This document shows positions 55,792-64,000 of a DNA stretch of 64,000 nucleotides, one piece after another. The stretch's first letter is position 1. Each line of letters starts with the position of its first letter. Origin of the DNA: Desulfuromonadaceae bacterium (lineage in GTDB: Bacteria; Desulfobacterota; Desulfuromonadia; Geobacterales; Pseudopelobacteraceae); NCBI GenBank assembly GCA_028687585.1, contig JAQTZV010000002.1, positions 186,001 to 250,000 on the forward strand. The letters run 5' to 3'. The notes beneath the pieces are model-generated. The model was not told where the DNA came from, made no database searches, and worked only from the letters and a program-made list of their open reading frames with translations. A program made the translations under genes and the position numbers.

Positions 55792-56464
55792 TCCCGACGA
55801 GATAATCTTCTGGCAGCACGGGTTTTTCAAGCTCAACGCCACCATTCTGTTTACGTGGGGAGTGATGCTTATACTGGCTGTCGGTTCAAAACTGGTCACG
55901 CACAGACTTTCCACCGATCTGAATCGCACCCGCTGGCAGAACCTGCTGGAAATAATTGTCACCGCCATCATGAAACAGATCAAAGAAGTCGGCCTTCACC
56001 ATCCCGAGAAATATATCGGTTTTCTGGGGACACTGTTTCTGTTTGTCGGCACTGCTGCTCTCTGTACCGTCATTCCCGGCTATGAGCCGCCGACCGGTTC
56101 GCTCTCTACTACAGCGGCGCTTGCGCTCTGCGTGTTTGTGGCTGTGCCGCTTTTCGGCATTGAGGATCAGGGCGTGAGCGGTTACCTCAAATCATATGTA
56201 GAGCCAACGGTCGTCATGCTGCCGTTTAACATAATCAGCGAAATTTCACGCACACTGGCGCTTGCTGTCCGTCTCTTCGGCAACATGATGAGCGGCGCGA
56301 TGATTATCGGAATTCTGCTCAGCATTACCCCCTTTATTTTTCCGGTTGTCATGACGCTACTCGGTCTACTCACCGGCATGGTGCAGGCCTATATTTTCAG
56401 TATTCTGGCTGCGGTCTACATTGCAGCCGCAACAAAGGCAAGGAAAGAGAAGATAGAAGGCTGA
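55781..56464 (+). CDS. atpB: N-type ATPase subunit a
   Basis: 227 residues, five or six helices. The essential stator Arg is in ALAVRLFGNMMSG near residue 165. The start is MRLSPDEIIFWQHGFFKLNA, typical of N-ATPase a subunits. It forms the ion half-channels. After it, a repeat-rich 98-base gap precedes the c subunit, in contrast to the overlaps elsewhere in the operon. Confidence 0.95.
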   Translation: MRLSPDEIIFWQHGFFKLNATILFTWGVMLILAVGSKLVTHRLSTDLNRTRWQNLLEIIVTAIMKQIKEVGLHHPEKYIGFLGTLFLFVGTAALCTVIPGYEPPTGSLSTTAALALCVFVAVPLFGIEDQGVSGYLKSYVEPTVVMLPFNIISEISRTLALAVRLFGNMMSGAMIIGILLSITPFIFPVVMTLLGLLTGMVQAYIFSILAAVYIAAATKARKEKIEG

Positions 56465-56538
56465 AGGCTGAAGACTGAAGGGAAAACAGGCTCTTGAAGT
56501 CGTTTTTAACCTTCTGCCTTCTGCCTAAAACCTTCAAC
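56454..56538. repeat. Inverted repeat-rich insert between atpB and atpE
   Basis: GGCTGAA/GACTGAA units on the left (56454-56482) face CCTTCTG/CCTTCAA units on the right (56510-56538), allowing an imperfect stem of about 25 bases around a T-rich loop. It is the only real gap within the operon and could shield or process the message before the highly expressed c-subunit gene. The units resemble dispersed chromosomal repeats. Confidence 0.6.
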
Positions 56539-56562
56539 CTGATTTACAAAAGGAGATACTCC

Positions 56563-56844
56563 ATGGACAGCATGACTATTATTGCGGTGGCATCAATTGT
56601 CATTGCCGGCATCACCACCGGTTTCGGCACTATGGGGCCGGCTCTGGCGGAAGGAAAAGCGGTCTCCACTGCGCTGAGTTCGCTGGCCCAGCAGCCTGAT
56701 GCCTCTGCCACCATTACCCGGACGCTGTTTGTCGGTCTGGCGATGATCGAATCTACGGCCATCTACTGCTTCGTAGTCTCGATGATTCTTATCTTTGCAA
56801 ACCCGTTCTGGAACCACGCCATCGCACTGGCAACAGGGAAATAA
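56563..56844 (+). CDS. atpE: N-type ATPase subunit c (probable Na+ binding)
   Basis: 93 residues from ATG 56563 with AAAGGAG 9 bases ahead (open frame from 56494). A hairpin of two helices. Helix 2 has E63-S64-T65-x-x-Y68, the spacing of Na+ ligands in known sodium c-rings. In helix 1, P26 replaces the usual Gln, and E30 may act as a second acidic residue, as in other N-ATPases. The GKAV...QQPDA loop is canonical. I infer Na+ specificity; residues are consistent but not proof. Confidence 0.95.
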   Translation: MDSMTIIAVASIVIAGITTGFGTMGPALAEGKAVSTALSSLAQQPDASATITRTLFVGLAMIESTAIYCFVVSMILIFANPFWNHAIALATGK

Positions 56845-56847
56845 TCC

Positions 56848-57657
56848 ATGTTAATCGACTGGTTCACCGTCATTGCCCAGGCACTCAACTTCCTCATTCT
56901 GGTCTGGTTGATGAAACGCTTTCTATACAAGCCGATCCTGCGTGCCATTGACCAGCGGGAGAAGCTTATTGCAGCGGAACTGGCTGATGCCGCCGCGACA
57001 AAATCCGATGCCCAAAAGGAGCGCGACGAGTTTCAGCATAAGAACGAGATCTTCGATCAGCAACGTGCCGCGCTTTTTAGTAAAGCAACGGACGAGGCGA
57101 AGAGCGAACGCCGGCGACTCATGGATGAGGCTCGGCAGGCGGCTGACGATTTGAGTGCCAAACGCCACGAAAACCTGAAAAACGATGCCCAAATCCTGAA
57201 TCAGGCCATCATTCATCGAACGCAGCAGGAAGTTTTCGCCATTGCACGAAAGGCGCTGGCTGATCTCGCCGGTACGTCGCTGGAAGAGCGCATGCTTGAT
57301 GTCTTTCTCGGCAGGTTGAAGACACTTGACGGAGAAGAGAAGGAACAGCTGACCTCCGCGATCAAATCCACGCAGAATCCTGTTGTTGTTCGTACCAGGT
57401 TTGATTTTTCTTCGGCGCAGTCTGCCGCAACTGAAAGCGCCATCAAGGACTTGTTTGGCGCGGAAAGACAAATCCGCTTCGAGACCGATTCTGAGCTGAT
57501 CAGCGGCATTGAACTGGTCACGGACGGGCACAAGGTTGCATGGAGTATCACGGATTATCTTACGTCAATGGAAAACGGTATCGCTGAACTGCTTGAAGAC
57601 AAGGACAAACCGGAAGCTGACGTTGCACCGGCACCCGAGGATGAACATGGCGCCTGA
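56848..57657 (+). CDS. atpF: N-type ATPase subunit b (long, with delta-like tail)
   Basis: 269 residues. One N-terminal helix ([15 protein letters not shown]), then a long charged coiled coil to about 135. The C-terminal 130 residues ([17 protein letters not shown], then [13 protein letters not shown]) resemble the end of a delta subunit. Ordinary b subunits are about 160 residues, and no atpH is present in the operon, so this subunit probably replaces delta as the peripheral stalk connector, as in other N-ATPases. Confidence 0.93.
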   Translation: MLIDWFTVIAQALNFLILVWLMKRFLYKPILRAIDQREKLIAAELADAAATKSDAQKERDEFQHKNEIFDQQRAALFSKATDEAKSERRRLMDEARQAADDLSAKRHENLKNDAQILNQAIIHRTQQEVFAIARKALADLAGTSLEERMLDVFLGRLKTLDGEEKEQLTSAIKSTQNPVVVRTRFDFSSAQSAATESAIKDLFGAERQIRFETDSELISGIELVTDGHKVAWSITDYLTSMENGIAELLEDKDKPEADVAPAPEDEHGA

Positions 57658-59200
57658 AAGCCTTCAAACGGTAATTGATAGCGCGTTTTCCGAAATACGC
57701 CAGGTGAGGGAATCGTTCACTCCGCAACTTAAGCCGCTGGAGGTGGGAAATATTACCAGTGTCTCCACCGGTATTGCCAAAGTGTCTGGTCTCCCCGGTG
57801 TGGGCTTTGACGAATTGGTGACGTTTCCCGGAGGCCTGCTTGGTATTGCATTCAACGTGGATGCGGACGAACTCGGTGTTGTCCTGCTCGGCGGATACTG
57901 GCACCTCAATGCCGGAGATGAAGTAAAACGCACGGGGAGGGTAATGGACGTCGGTGTGGGTGACGGCTTGCTGGGCCGCGTCATCGACCCGCTCGGCAGG
58001 GCACTTGACGGTAACGGGCCGGTTGTTTGCAGCAGTCGCCTTCCCATCGAGCGTCCCGCGCCGCCGATCATGGAACGCGCCCCCGTAACCGTGCCGCTCC
58101 ATACCGGTCTTAAAGTTGTTGATGCGCTTATTCCGATCGGCCGCGGCCAGCGCGAACTGATTCTGGGCGACCGGCAGACCGGGAAAACAGCCATTGCGAT
58201 CGACACCATCCTCAATCAGCGGGATCAGGAAGTTCTATGCGTGTATTGTGCCATCGGCCAGCGCGCTTCCGCCGTGGCGAAATCCGTGGCAACCCTGCGG
58301 GAAAAAGGGGCGCTGGATTACACCGTCGTGGTTGTGACCGAGGGGAACGACCCCCCGGGACTTGCATACATTGCTCCGTACGCCGCTACCAGCATTGCGG
58401 AATATTTCATGGAAGCGGGGCGGGATGTGCTGATCGTGTACGACGACCTCACTCATCACGCTCGTGCCTATCGCGAGCTTTCTCTCCTGCTGCGCCGTCC
58501 GCCAGGTCGCGAAGCATTTCCCGGTGACATTTTCTATATCCACTCGCGACTGTTGGAACGCGCTACTCATCTGTGCAGGGAACGCGGGGGCGGTTCACTC
58601 ACCGCCCTGCCCATAATAGAGACCGAAGCGCAGGACATCTCCGCCTACATTCCTACCAACCTGATATCCATCACTGATGGACAGATATACCTCTCGCCGT
58701 CGCTGTTTGAACTGGGTGTGCTGCCCGCTGTGGATGTCGGAAAATCCGTTTCGCGCGTCGGCGGAAAGGCCCAACTGGCGGCATACCGGGCGGTGGCGGG
58801 AGACCTCAAACTTTCCTACGCGCAGTTCGAGGAACTCGAGACGTTTGCCCGTTTCGGTGCACGACTGGATGAAGACACCCGGAAGATTATTGAGCATGGA
58901 AGACGTATCCGCGCCTGTCTCAAACAATCGGAATTTGCCCCGGTGCCCGTTCCCGCGCAAATTGCTGTACTGCTGGCGTTGACCACAGGTCTCTTCGATA
59001 ACATTCCTCTTGAACGGATGACGGACGCCGAGCAGTCTCTGCTCAAGGCAGCGACAGCAATTCCAGTGGAGGTGAGCAAGCGATTGGATAGTGCCGACAA
59101 GCTGAGCGATGAGGATCGAGAAACAATAGTTCGGATCGCCCGCAATGTGCTTGCCGGCTTTCAGCCGACAGGGAAACCGGAAGTTGAGAAGAAGCAATGA
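57647..59200 (+). CDS. atpA: N-type ATPase subunit alpha
   Basis: 517 residues from ATG 57647 (GAGG six bases upstream, overlapping atpF by 11; the frame opens at 57509). Walker A is [13 protein letters not shown] near residue 170, followed by [36 protein letters not shown] is the conserved alpha Arg-finger region. It is a non-catalytic hexamer partner of AtpD. ATG 57641 is an alternative start two codons earlier. Confidence 0.95.
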   Translation: MAPESLQTVIDSAFSEIRQVRESFTPQLKPLEVGNITSVSTGIAKVSGLPGVGFDELVTFPGGLLGIAFNVDADELGVVLLGGYWHLNAGDEVKRTGRVMDVGVGDGLLGRVIDPLGRALDGNGPVVCSSRLPIERPAPPIMERAPVTVPLHTGLKVVDALIPIGRGQRELILGDRQTGKTAIAIDTILNQRDQEVLCVYCAIGQRASAVAKSVATLREKGALDYTVVVVTEGNDPPGLAYIAPYAATSIAEYFMEAGRDVLIVYDDLTHHARAYRELSLLLRRPPGREAFPGDIFYIHSRLLERATHLCRERGGGSLTALPIIETEAQDISAYIPTNLISITDGQIYLSPSLFELGVLPAVDVGKSVSRVGGKAQLAAYRAVAGDLKLSYAQFEELETFARFGARLDEDTRKIIEHGRRIRACLKQSEFAPVPVPAQIAVLLALTTGLFDNIPLERMTDAEQSLLKAATAIPVEVSKRLDSADKLSDEDRETIVRIARNVLAGFQPTGKPEVEKKQ

Positions 59201-60108
59201 GCAACTCCACTGCAGATCTGCGCAGAAAAATAGACGGTGCCGGTGATCTTCAGTCCGTCGTTCGCACGATGAAGGCTCTGGCTGCCTCAAACATCGGACA
59301 ATACGAACAGTCGGTGCGCTCATTAGCCGACTACTTTTCCTCAGTGGAAGCCGGGTTGGGCGTCTGCTTCCGGGAACTCGGTCCGATAGTAAAAAGAACA
59401 GAAGCGATTCAGCGGGACAGTTCTCTTGAAATCAGCGCGGTTGTATTCGGTTCCGATCAGGGGTTGGTGGGACGTTTTAACGATGTAATTGCCGATCATG
59501 CGATTAAGATCCTTGCTGACCTTCCGGGGACACCTCGTGTCTGGGCCGTAGGTGCACGGGTGAATGCGCGTCTGGAAGACGCAGGGGTGCCGCTGTCAGG
59601 ACTCTTCGCCGTGCCGAATTCCGTCGGGAGCATCACCCCGCTCATTGCGCAGATTCTCGTGGAGAGTGAGTCACAGCGCGCTTCTCCGGCCATGTTCGAG
59701 ACAGGCCGGGACGAAACCGCTGAACTGCATCTCTTCTACAACCGTCCCACCTCCGGGGCCGTGTATGAACCGCTGCATCAGCGGCTGTTACCGCTGGATA
59801 TCAGCTGGCAGCGCGAACTTGCCCGTCGCTCCTGGCCAACAAAGATTCTGCCCGAGGTACTGGGGGGAACTATTGAGACACTGCGGTCGCTGATCCGCGA
59901 ATATCTCTTCGTTTCTCTTTTTCGTGCCTGTGCAGAATCTCTGGCGAGCGAGAACGCGAGCCGCCTGGCGGCAATGCAGCGCGCCGACAAAAACATCAAC
60001 GAACTGCTGGAGGACCTGGACGGGAAATATCATCGTTTGCGGCAGAGCGGTATCGACGAGGAGCTGTTTGATGTCATATCCGGCTTTGAAACGCTGACAG
60101 GGTCGTAA
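59197..60108 (+). CDS. atpG: N-type ATPase subunit gamma
   Basis: 303 residues. N-terminal helix [20 protein letters not shown], central Rossmann-like part ([17 protein letters not shown]) and C-terminal helix ([20 protein letters not shown]) fit a diverged gamma. It is the rotating central stalk. It overlaps atpA by four bases and closes the operon; 43 bases separate it from treZ, with no clear terminator. Confidence 0.94.
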   Translation: MSNSTADLRRKIDGAGDLQSVVRTMKALAASNIGQYEQSVRSLADYFSSVEAGLGVCFRELGPIVKRTEAIQRDSSLEISAVVFGSDQGLVGRFNDVIADHAIKILADLPGTPRVWAVGARVNARLEDAGVPLSGLFAVPNSVGSITPLIAQILVESESQRASPAMFETGRDETAELHLFYNRPTSGAVYEPLHQRLLPLDISWQRELARRSWPTKILPEVLGGTIETLRSLIREYLFVSLFRACAESLASENASRLAAMQRADKNINELLEDLDGKYHRLRQSGIDEELFDVISGFETLTGS

Positions 60109-60151
60109 ATATGTGTTACAAATCAACGTATAAAATATTTAAGGAGTCAAG

Positions 60152-61987
60152 ATGGGGCAATTTACCCTCAATGTAGGTGCAAATCCAGTAGCAGGGGGAG
60201 TGCAATTCAGAGTATGGGCTCCTGCAGTTGCTTCGGTTGAAGTGGAAATTACTGGTGCCGCTGCGCGGAGAACAACTCTCCAGCGGGATGGTGAATATTA
60301 TCAGGGATTGGTGCCGGCAACAGCTGGTGATCGATACTGGTACTGGCTGGACGGCACGTTGTGTCGCCCGGACCCGGCTTCTCGCAGCCAGCCTGACGGT
60401 GTGCATGGTCCATCACAGGTTGTTGATCCGGCAAAATTTGTCTGGAGCGACAGCCAGTGGCGAGGTGCTTTTCTTGAAGAGTATATAATCTATGAGCTGC
60501 ATGTTGGTACCTTCACACCTTCCGGTACTTTTGACGGAGTTATCTCCCGTCTTGATTACCTGCTGGAACTCGGCATAACCGCAGTTGAGCTGATGCCGGT
60601 TGCCCAGTTCCCCGGCAATCGCAACTGGGGGTATGACGGCGCATACATTTTTGCTCCGCAAAACAGTTACGGCGACCCAGATGACCTGAAACGGCTGGTC
60701 GATGCCTGCCATGCGAGGGGGTTGGCCGTTGTTCTCGATGTGGTTTATAATCACCTCGGGCCTGAAGGAAATTATCTGCATGCCTTCGGTCCATACTTTA
60801 CCGACCGTTACCGCACTCCATGGGGTGACGCGGTAAATTTCGACGGCCCCGACAGTGATCCGGTCCGCCATTATTTTATCTCGAATGCTCTCTACTGGAT
60901 AACTGAATTCCATGTAGATGCCCTCCGGCTTGACGCAATTCACGGCATCTATGATTTCAGTGCTCTGCACATTCTGCAAGAGCTGACCCGGTCGGTGCAT
61001 CTGCAGGGTGCGGCACTCGGACGACAGATCCACGTTATTGCCGAAAGCGATCTGAACGATGTTCGGGTTATAACTCCCGAAGCAACTGGCGGCTATGGCC
61101 TTGATGCCCAGTGGAATGACGATTTCCACCATGCGCTGCGGACGCTCCTGACGGGAGAGAAGGCAGGATACTACGCTGATTTCGGCGCGTTTTCCGATCT
61201 GGTTAAGAGTTTTAACGAGGGGTTTGTTCTCTCAGGCGGGTATTCCTCGTTCAGAAGACGGCGACATGGCAGTTCTTCTGCAAACATTCCTCCCGGACAA
61301 CTGGTGGTGTTTTCCCAGAACCATGACCAGGTGGGGAACCGGATGCGCGGTGAGCGGCTTGGAGAGCATATTACGCTACTGCAGATGAAACTTGCCGCAG
61401 CGACAGTGCTGCTCTCCCCTTACCTGCCGCTGCTCTTCATGGGTGAGGAGTATGGGGAATCGGCACCGTTTCCTTATTTTGTCAGCCATGGCGATGCCGC
61501 TCTGATTGACGGAGTCAGACAGGGTCGAATGGATGAATTTTCCGCCTTTGCCCGTCAGGGTATCCCTCCTGATCCGCAGGCGGAAGATACGTTCTTTTCC
61601 GCAAAGCTTGATCCGGAACAGCGATTTGTCGGCGATAACGCTTCTCTGTTCAGTTTCTACCGGGATTTGATCCGTCTGCGTAAGACATCTGACTCACTTG
61701 CAAGGCTCAGCAGAGCGGACATGCAGGTGATTGCCTTCGAGGAACAACAGTTGCTGGCGATAATCAGGCGAAACGGAGATGATCAACTGTTCTGTATGTT
61801 AAACTACAGTGACCGGAGCTGTATCATTCCCACTTCACTGGCAAATGGCACCTTGCGTGTACTGCTCGATTCCACGGGGAATTATCAGTCTGGCACCTGT
61901 GTAACCGTATATTCCACTCGACCCGCCACATTCCCGACGCTTGCCGCTTTCGGCGTTATGGTCTACCGGACCGAAAGGATTACTTAA
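60152..61987 (+). CDS. treZ: Malto-oligosyltrehalose trehalohydrolase
   Basis: 611 residues. An N-terminal CBM48-like domain (VQFRVWAPAVASVEVEI) precedes a GH13 barrel. Signatures are YELHVGTFTPSGTFDG, DVVYNHLGPEGNYL, nucleophile Asp in DALRLDAIHGI, acid Glu in HVIAESDLND and FSQNHDQVGNR. This is the TreZ pattern. It releases trehalose from malto-oligosyltrehalose made by TreY (not in view, perhaps downstream). AAGGAG lies before the ATG. It overlaps the GH57 gene by one base, so the pair is an operon for trehalose/glycogen turnover. Confidence 0.94.
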   Translation: MGQFTLNVGANPVAGGVQFRVWAPAVASVEVEITGAAARRTTLQRDGEYYQGLVPATAGDRYWYWLDGTLCRPDPASRSQPDGVHGPSQVVDPAKFVWSDSQWRGAFLEEYIIYELHVGTFTPSGTFDGVISRLDYLLELGITAVELMPVAQFPGNRNWGYDGAYIFAPQNSYGDPDDLKRLVDACHARGLAVVLDVVYNHLGPEGNYLHAFGPYFTDRYRTPWGDAVNFDGPDSDPVRHYFISNALYWITEFHVDALRLDAIHGIYDFSALHILQELTRSVHLQGAALGRQIHVIAESDLNDVRVITPEATGGYGLDAQWNDDFHHALRTLLTGEKAGYYADFGAFSDLVKSFNEGFVLSGGYSSFRRRRHGSSSANIPPGQLVVFSQNHDQVGNRMRGERLGEHITLLQMKLAAATVLLSPYLPLLFMGEEYGESAPFPYFVSHGDAALIDGVRQGRMDEFSAFARQGIPPDPQAEDTFFSAKLDPEQRFVGDNASLFSFYRDLIRLRKTSDSLARLSRADMQVIAFEEQQLLAIIRRNGDDQLFCMLNYSDRSCIIPTSLANGTLRVLLDSTGNYQSGTCVTVYSTRPATFPTLAAFGVMVYRTERIT

Positions 61988-64000
61988 TGGAACGCTTTCT
62001 CTGTATACATGGCCACTTTTACCAGCCACCACGCGAAAATCCCTGGCTGGAGTCCATAGAGATTCAGGATTCGGCCTTTCCCTATCATGACTGGAATGAA
62101 CGGATCACTGCGGAATGTTATGCCCCGAATACCGCTTCGCGTAATCTGGACCGTGATGGACGAATCATGGGAATCATCAGTAATTACGCCCGGATCAGCT
62201 TTAATTTCGGGCCGACGCTGCTCTCCTGGATGGAAAAATACTCTTTCGAAACCTACCGCGCGATCCTGGCGTCCGACCGGCAGAGTATTGCCTGGCGCTC
62301 CGGCCACGGGGCGGCTCTGGCCCAGGTGTACAACCACGTCATCATGCCGCTGGCAACCCTGCGTGACAAACAGACTCAGGTGCGCTGGGGGATCAGGGAT
62401 TTCGAACATCGTTTTCAACGTTTTCCGGAGGGTATGTGGCTGGCAGAAACCGCTGTGGATACGGAAACGCTTGAGGTCCTGGCAGGGGAGGGGATTCGTT
62501 TTACCATTCTCGCAGCCCATCAGGCGCGACTGGAGCGGAAGATCGGCGCCGACAGCTGGAATGATGTCAGCGGTTCTCGAATTGATCCGTCGCGGGCGTA
62601 TATCTGTCGGCTCCCCTCCGGGCGGAGTATTGTCCTGTTTTTCTACGACGGGCCTATCTCACAGGCGGTGGCATTCGAAAAACTTCTGAGCAGCGGTGAA
62701 CAGTTTGCCGCCCGCCTGATGTCCGGATTTACCCGACAGCGCAAACATTCCCAGTTGGTACATATCGCCACTGATGGCGAAACCTACGGACACCATCATC
62801 ATTTCGGCGAGATGGCGCTGGGCCATGCGCTGGATCATATCGAAGGAAACGGTCTGGCACGGCTGACCAACTATGGCGAATACCTGGAGCTGCACCCGCC
62901 GATCCATGAAGCGCAGATTGTCGAAAACTCCTCCTGGAGCTGCGTGCACGGCATCGAACGCTGGAGGAGTGACTGCGGCTGCAACTCCGGTGGGAACGGC
63001 ACGTGGAATCAGCAGTGGCGAAAGCCGCTGCGGGATGCCCTGAACAGCCTCAATGTGCAGTTGGCCGCCTGTTATGAAGCCGGCATGGCTGAATGCCTTA
63101 CCGATCCCTGGGCGGCCCGCGATGAATATATTGCTGTCATGCTTGACCGCTCCGAGGAAAATGTTGCTGACTTCATGCGCAGGCATTCCCGGTACCCCCT
63201 TGATGAAGAAGCTACGTCAACCATGCTCCGTCTGCTTGAGATGCAACGGCACGCCCTGCTTATGTACACCAGTTGCGGATGGTTTTTTGATGAACTGTCA
63301 GGACTGGAAACGGTCCAGATCATCCAGTATGCTGCCCGGGCGATACAACTGGCCGAGAAATTCTGCGCCCAGGGCATTGAAGCGGCATTTCTGGAACAGC
63401 TTGCAGCGGCTGAGAGCAATATTCCCGAACATGGCAACGGGGCTGACACCTACGTGAAATTTGTCAAGCCCGCCATGATCGATCTAATCAAAGTCGGCGC
63501 ACACTATGCCGTCAGTTCGATCTTTGAGGATTATGGTGAGGAAACTGACATTTTTTGCTATCGGGCTTTCAGGGAGGATTTCCTGATTCTTCATTCCGGA
63601 CAGATGAGCCTCACTGTAGGCAGAGTATTCATCCGGTCGGCCATCACACGTGAAGCGGAACGAATCAGTTTCTGCACCCTGTATTTCGGCGGTCACGCCC
63701 TGAACTGCGGTGTCCGTTCGTATCTTGGCGAAGAAGCGTGCCAGGCTATGAAACAGGAGGTAGCTGACGCGTTTAACGAAACTGATTTTGTCGCCATTAT
63801 CCGGCTGATGGACACCCATTTCGGCATGCACAACTACTCTCTCAGAAATCTTTTCCGGGATGAACAGCGCAACGTTCTGAAACGTATTATTGCCGGCACG
63901 CTTCAGGATTTTGAAGACAAGTTCATGCTCCTCTACGAAAACAGCAGAAGCCTGATGGGCTTTTTGCGGGAAACCGATATGCCGGTGCCGCACCGGTTTA
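61987..64000 (+). CDS. GH57 glycoside hydrolase with DUF3536 (open at right edge)
   Basis: 671 codons with no stop up to the edge, starting ATG 61987 directly over the treZ stop (TAATG). Motif 1 is HGHFYQPPREN, the probable nucleophile is the Glu in EGMWLAETAVD near residue 155, and the acid motif is TDGETYGHHHHFGEMALGH near 262. The region after about 280 fits DUF3536. GH57 enzymes act on alpha-glucans as amylase, amylopullulanase or branching enzyme; members with DUF3536 are uncharacterised. Adjacent treZ suggests a role in glycogen or trehalose turnover. Confidence 0.9.
   Translation, partial: MERFLCIHGHFYQPPRENPWLESIEIQDSAFPYHDWNERITAECYAPNTASRNLDRDGRIMGIISNYARISFNFGPTLLSWMEKYSFETYRAILASDRQSIAWRSGHGAALAQVYNHVIMPLATLRDKQTQVRWGIRDFEHRFQRFPEGMWLAETAVDTETLEVLAGEGIRFTILAAHQARLERKIGADSWNDVSGSRIDPSRAYICRLPSGRSIVLFFYDGPISQAVAFEKLLSSGEQFAARLMSGFTRQRKHSQLVHIATDGETYGHHHHFGEMALGHALDHIEGNGLARLTNYGEYLELHPPIHEAQIVENSSWSCVHGIERWRSDCGCNSGGNGTWNQQWRKPLRDALNSLNVQLAACYEAGMAECLTDPWAARDEYIAVMLDRSEENVADFMRRHSRYPLDEEATSTMLRLLEMQRHALLMYTSCGWFFDELSGLETVQIIQYAARAIQLAEKFCAQGIEAAFLEQLAAAESNIPEHGNGADTYVKFVKPAMIDLIKVGAHYAVSSIFEDYGEETDIFCYRAFREDFLILHSGQMSLTVGRVFIRSAITREAERISFCTLYFGGHALNCGVRSYLGEEACQAMKQEVADAFNETDFVAIIRLMDTHFGMHNYSLRNLFRDEQRNVLKRIIAGTLQDFEDKFMLLYENSRSLMGFLRETDMPVPHRF

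Noticed and set aside
60413-61132. A 239-codon minus-strand open frame opposite treZ
   Set aside because: The treZ frame carries all GH13 motifs, so the antisense frame is a shadow.
62087-62689. A 200-codon plus-strand open frame near the right edge
   Set aside because: It is out of frame with the GH57 gene, which is open throughout and has catalytic motifs.

Overview
The window fits the chromosome of a Gram-negative deltaproteobacterium, most likely a Geobacter/Pelobacter-type member of the Desulfuromonadales. The prs - tRNA-Gln - ispE order at the left edge is the arrangement I recall from Geobacteraceae. Outer-membrane genes (lpxC, an AsmA-family gene, pal, lipoproteins) show a diderm envelope, and sigma-54 promoters are present. 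This assignment rests on recalled gene order and protein style, not on a database search. I see no rRNA, CRISPR array, transposase or phage gene.

Layout. 1-4.9 kb: the first codons of prs, a B12-binding radical SAM gene, tRNA-Gln, ispE, a structured intergenic repeat, then cysE and a short lpxC. 4.9-9.4 kb (minus strand): an AsmA-family protein and a CorC/HlyC-type CBS protein. 9.5-20.6 kb: a TPR lipoprotein and a peptide-type ABC substrate-binding protein, whose likely permease genes appear only 5.8 kb later. Between them lie an SNF2 helicase, an AAA/DUF4143 ATPase, a decayed vapBC locus, a zinc-ribbon remnant and a SWIM-HTH protein. 20.7-31.7 kb: a CBS/DUF294 nucleotidyltransferase-like protein, then a glycan cluster made of a GT2 glycosyltransferase, an NDP-hexose 2,3-dehydratase, a Gfo/Idh reductase, a sugar aminotransferase, a methyltransferase, two GT-C-like membrane proteins and a CHAP-like secreted protein. 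This looks like synthesis and transfer of a deoxy-amino sugar. 31.8-35.5 kb (minus): pal, a ClC channel/antiporter and a TPR protein, divergent from a MarR regulator.

35.6-64 kb, all on the plus strand, reads as a sodium/osmotic-stress and energy-reserve island. It holds NhaD, an SPFH protein, a KefB-type CPA2 antiporter, an MscS channel, a short HPF-type ribosome hibernation factor, a DUF2254 protein, a CPA1 antiporter with a Rossmann tail, PPK2, a DedA-PAP2 fusion, a HAD-GH65 phosphorylase fusion, a BON lipoprotein, a complete nine-gene N-type (predicted Na+-translocating) ATPase operon atpDCQRBEFAG, treZ, and a GH57/DUF3536 gene running off the right edge. Remnants of a Kv-type potassium channel and of a copper P-type ATPase lie among them.

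The most interesting regulatory signal is a matched pair of sigma-54 promoters with an identical 15-base core, one before the hibernation factor and one before the BON lipoprotein/N-ATPase block. Each has a closely similar 25-base upstream element 120-123 bases away. This suggests that one enhancer-binding regulator co-controls ribosome hibernation and the sodium ATPase.
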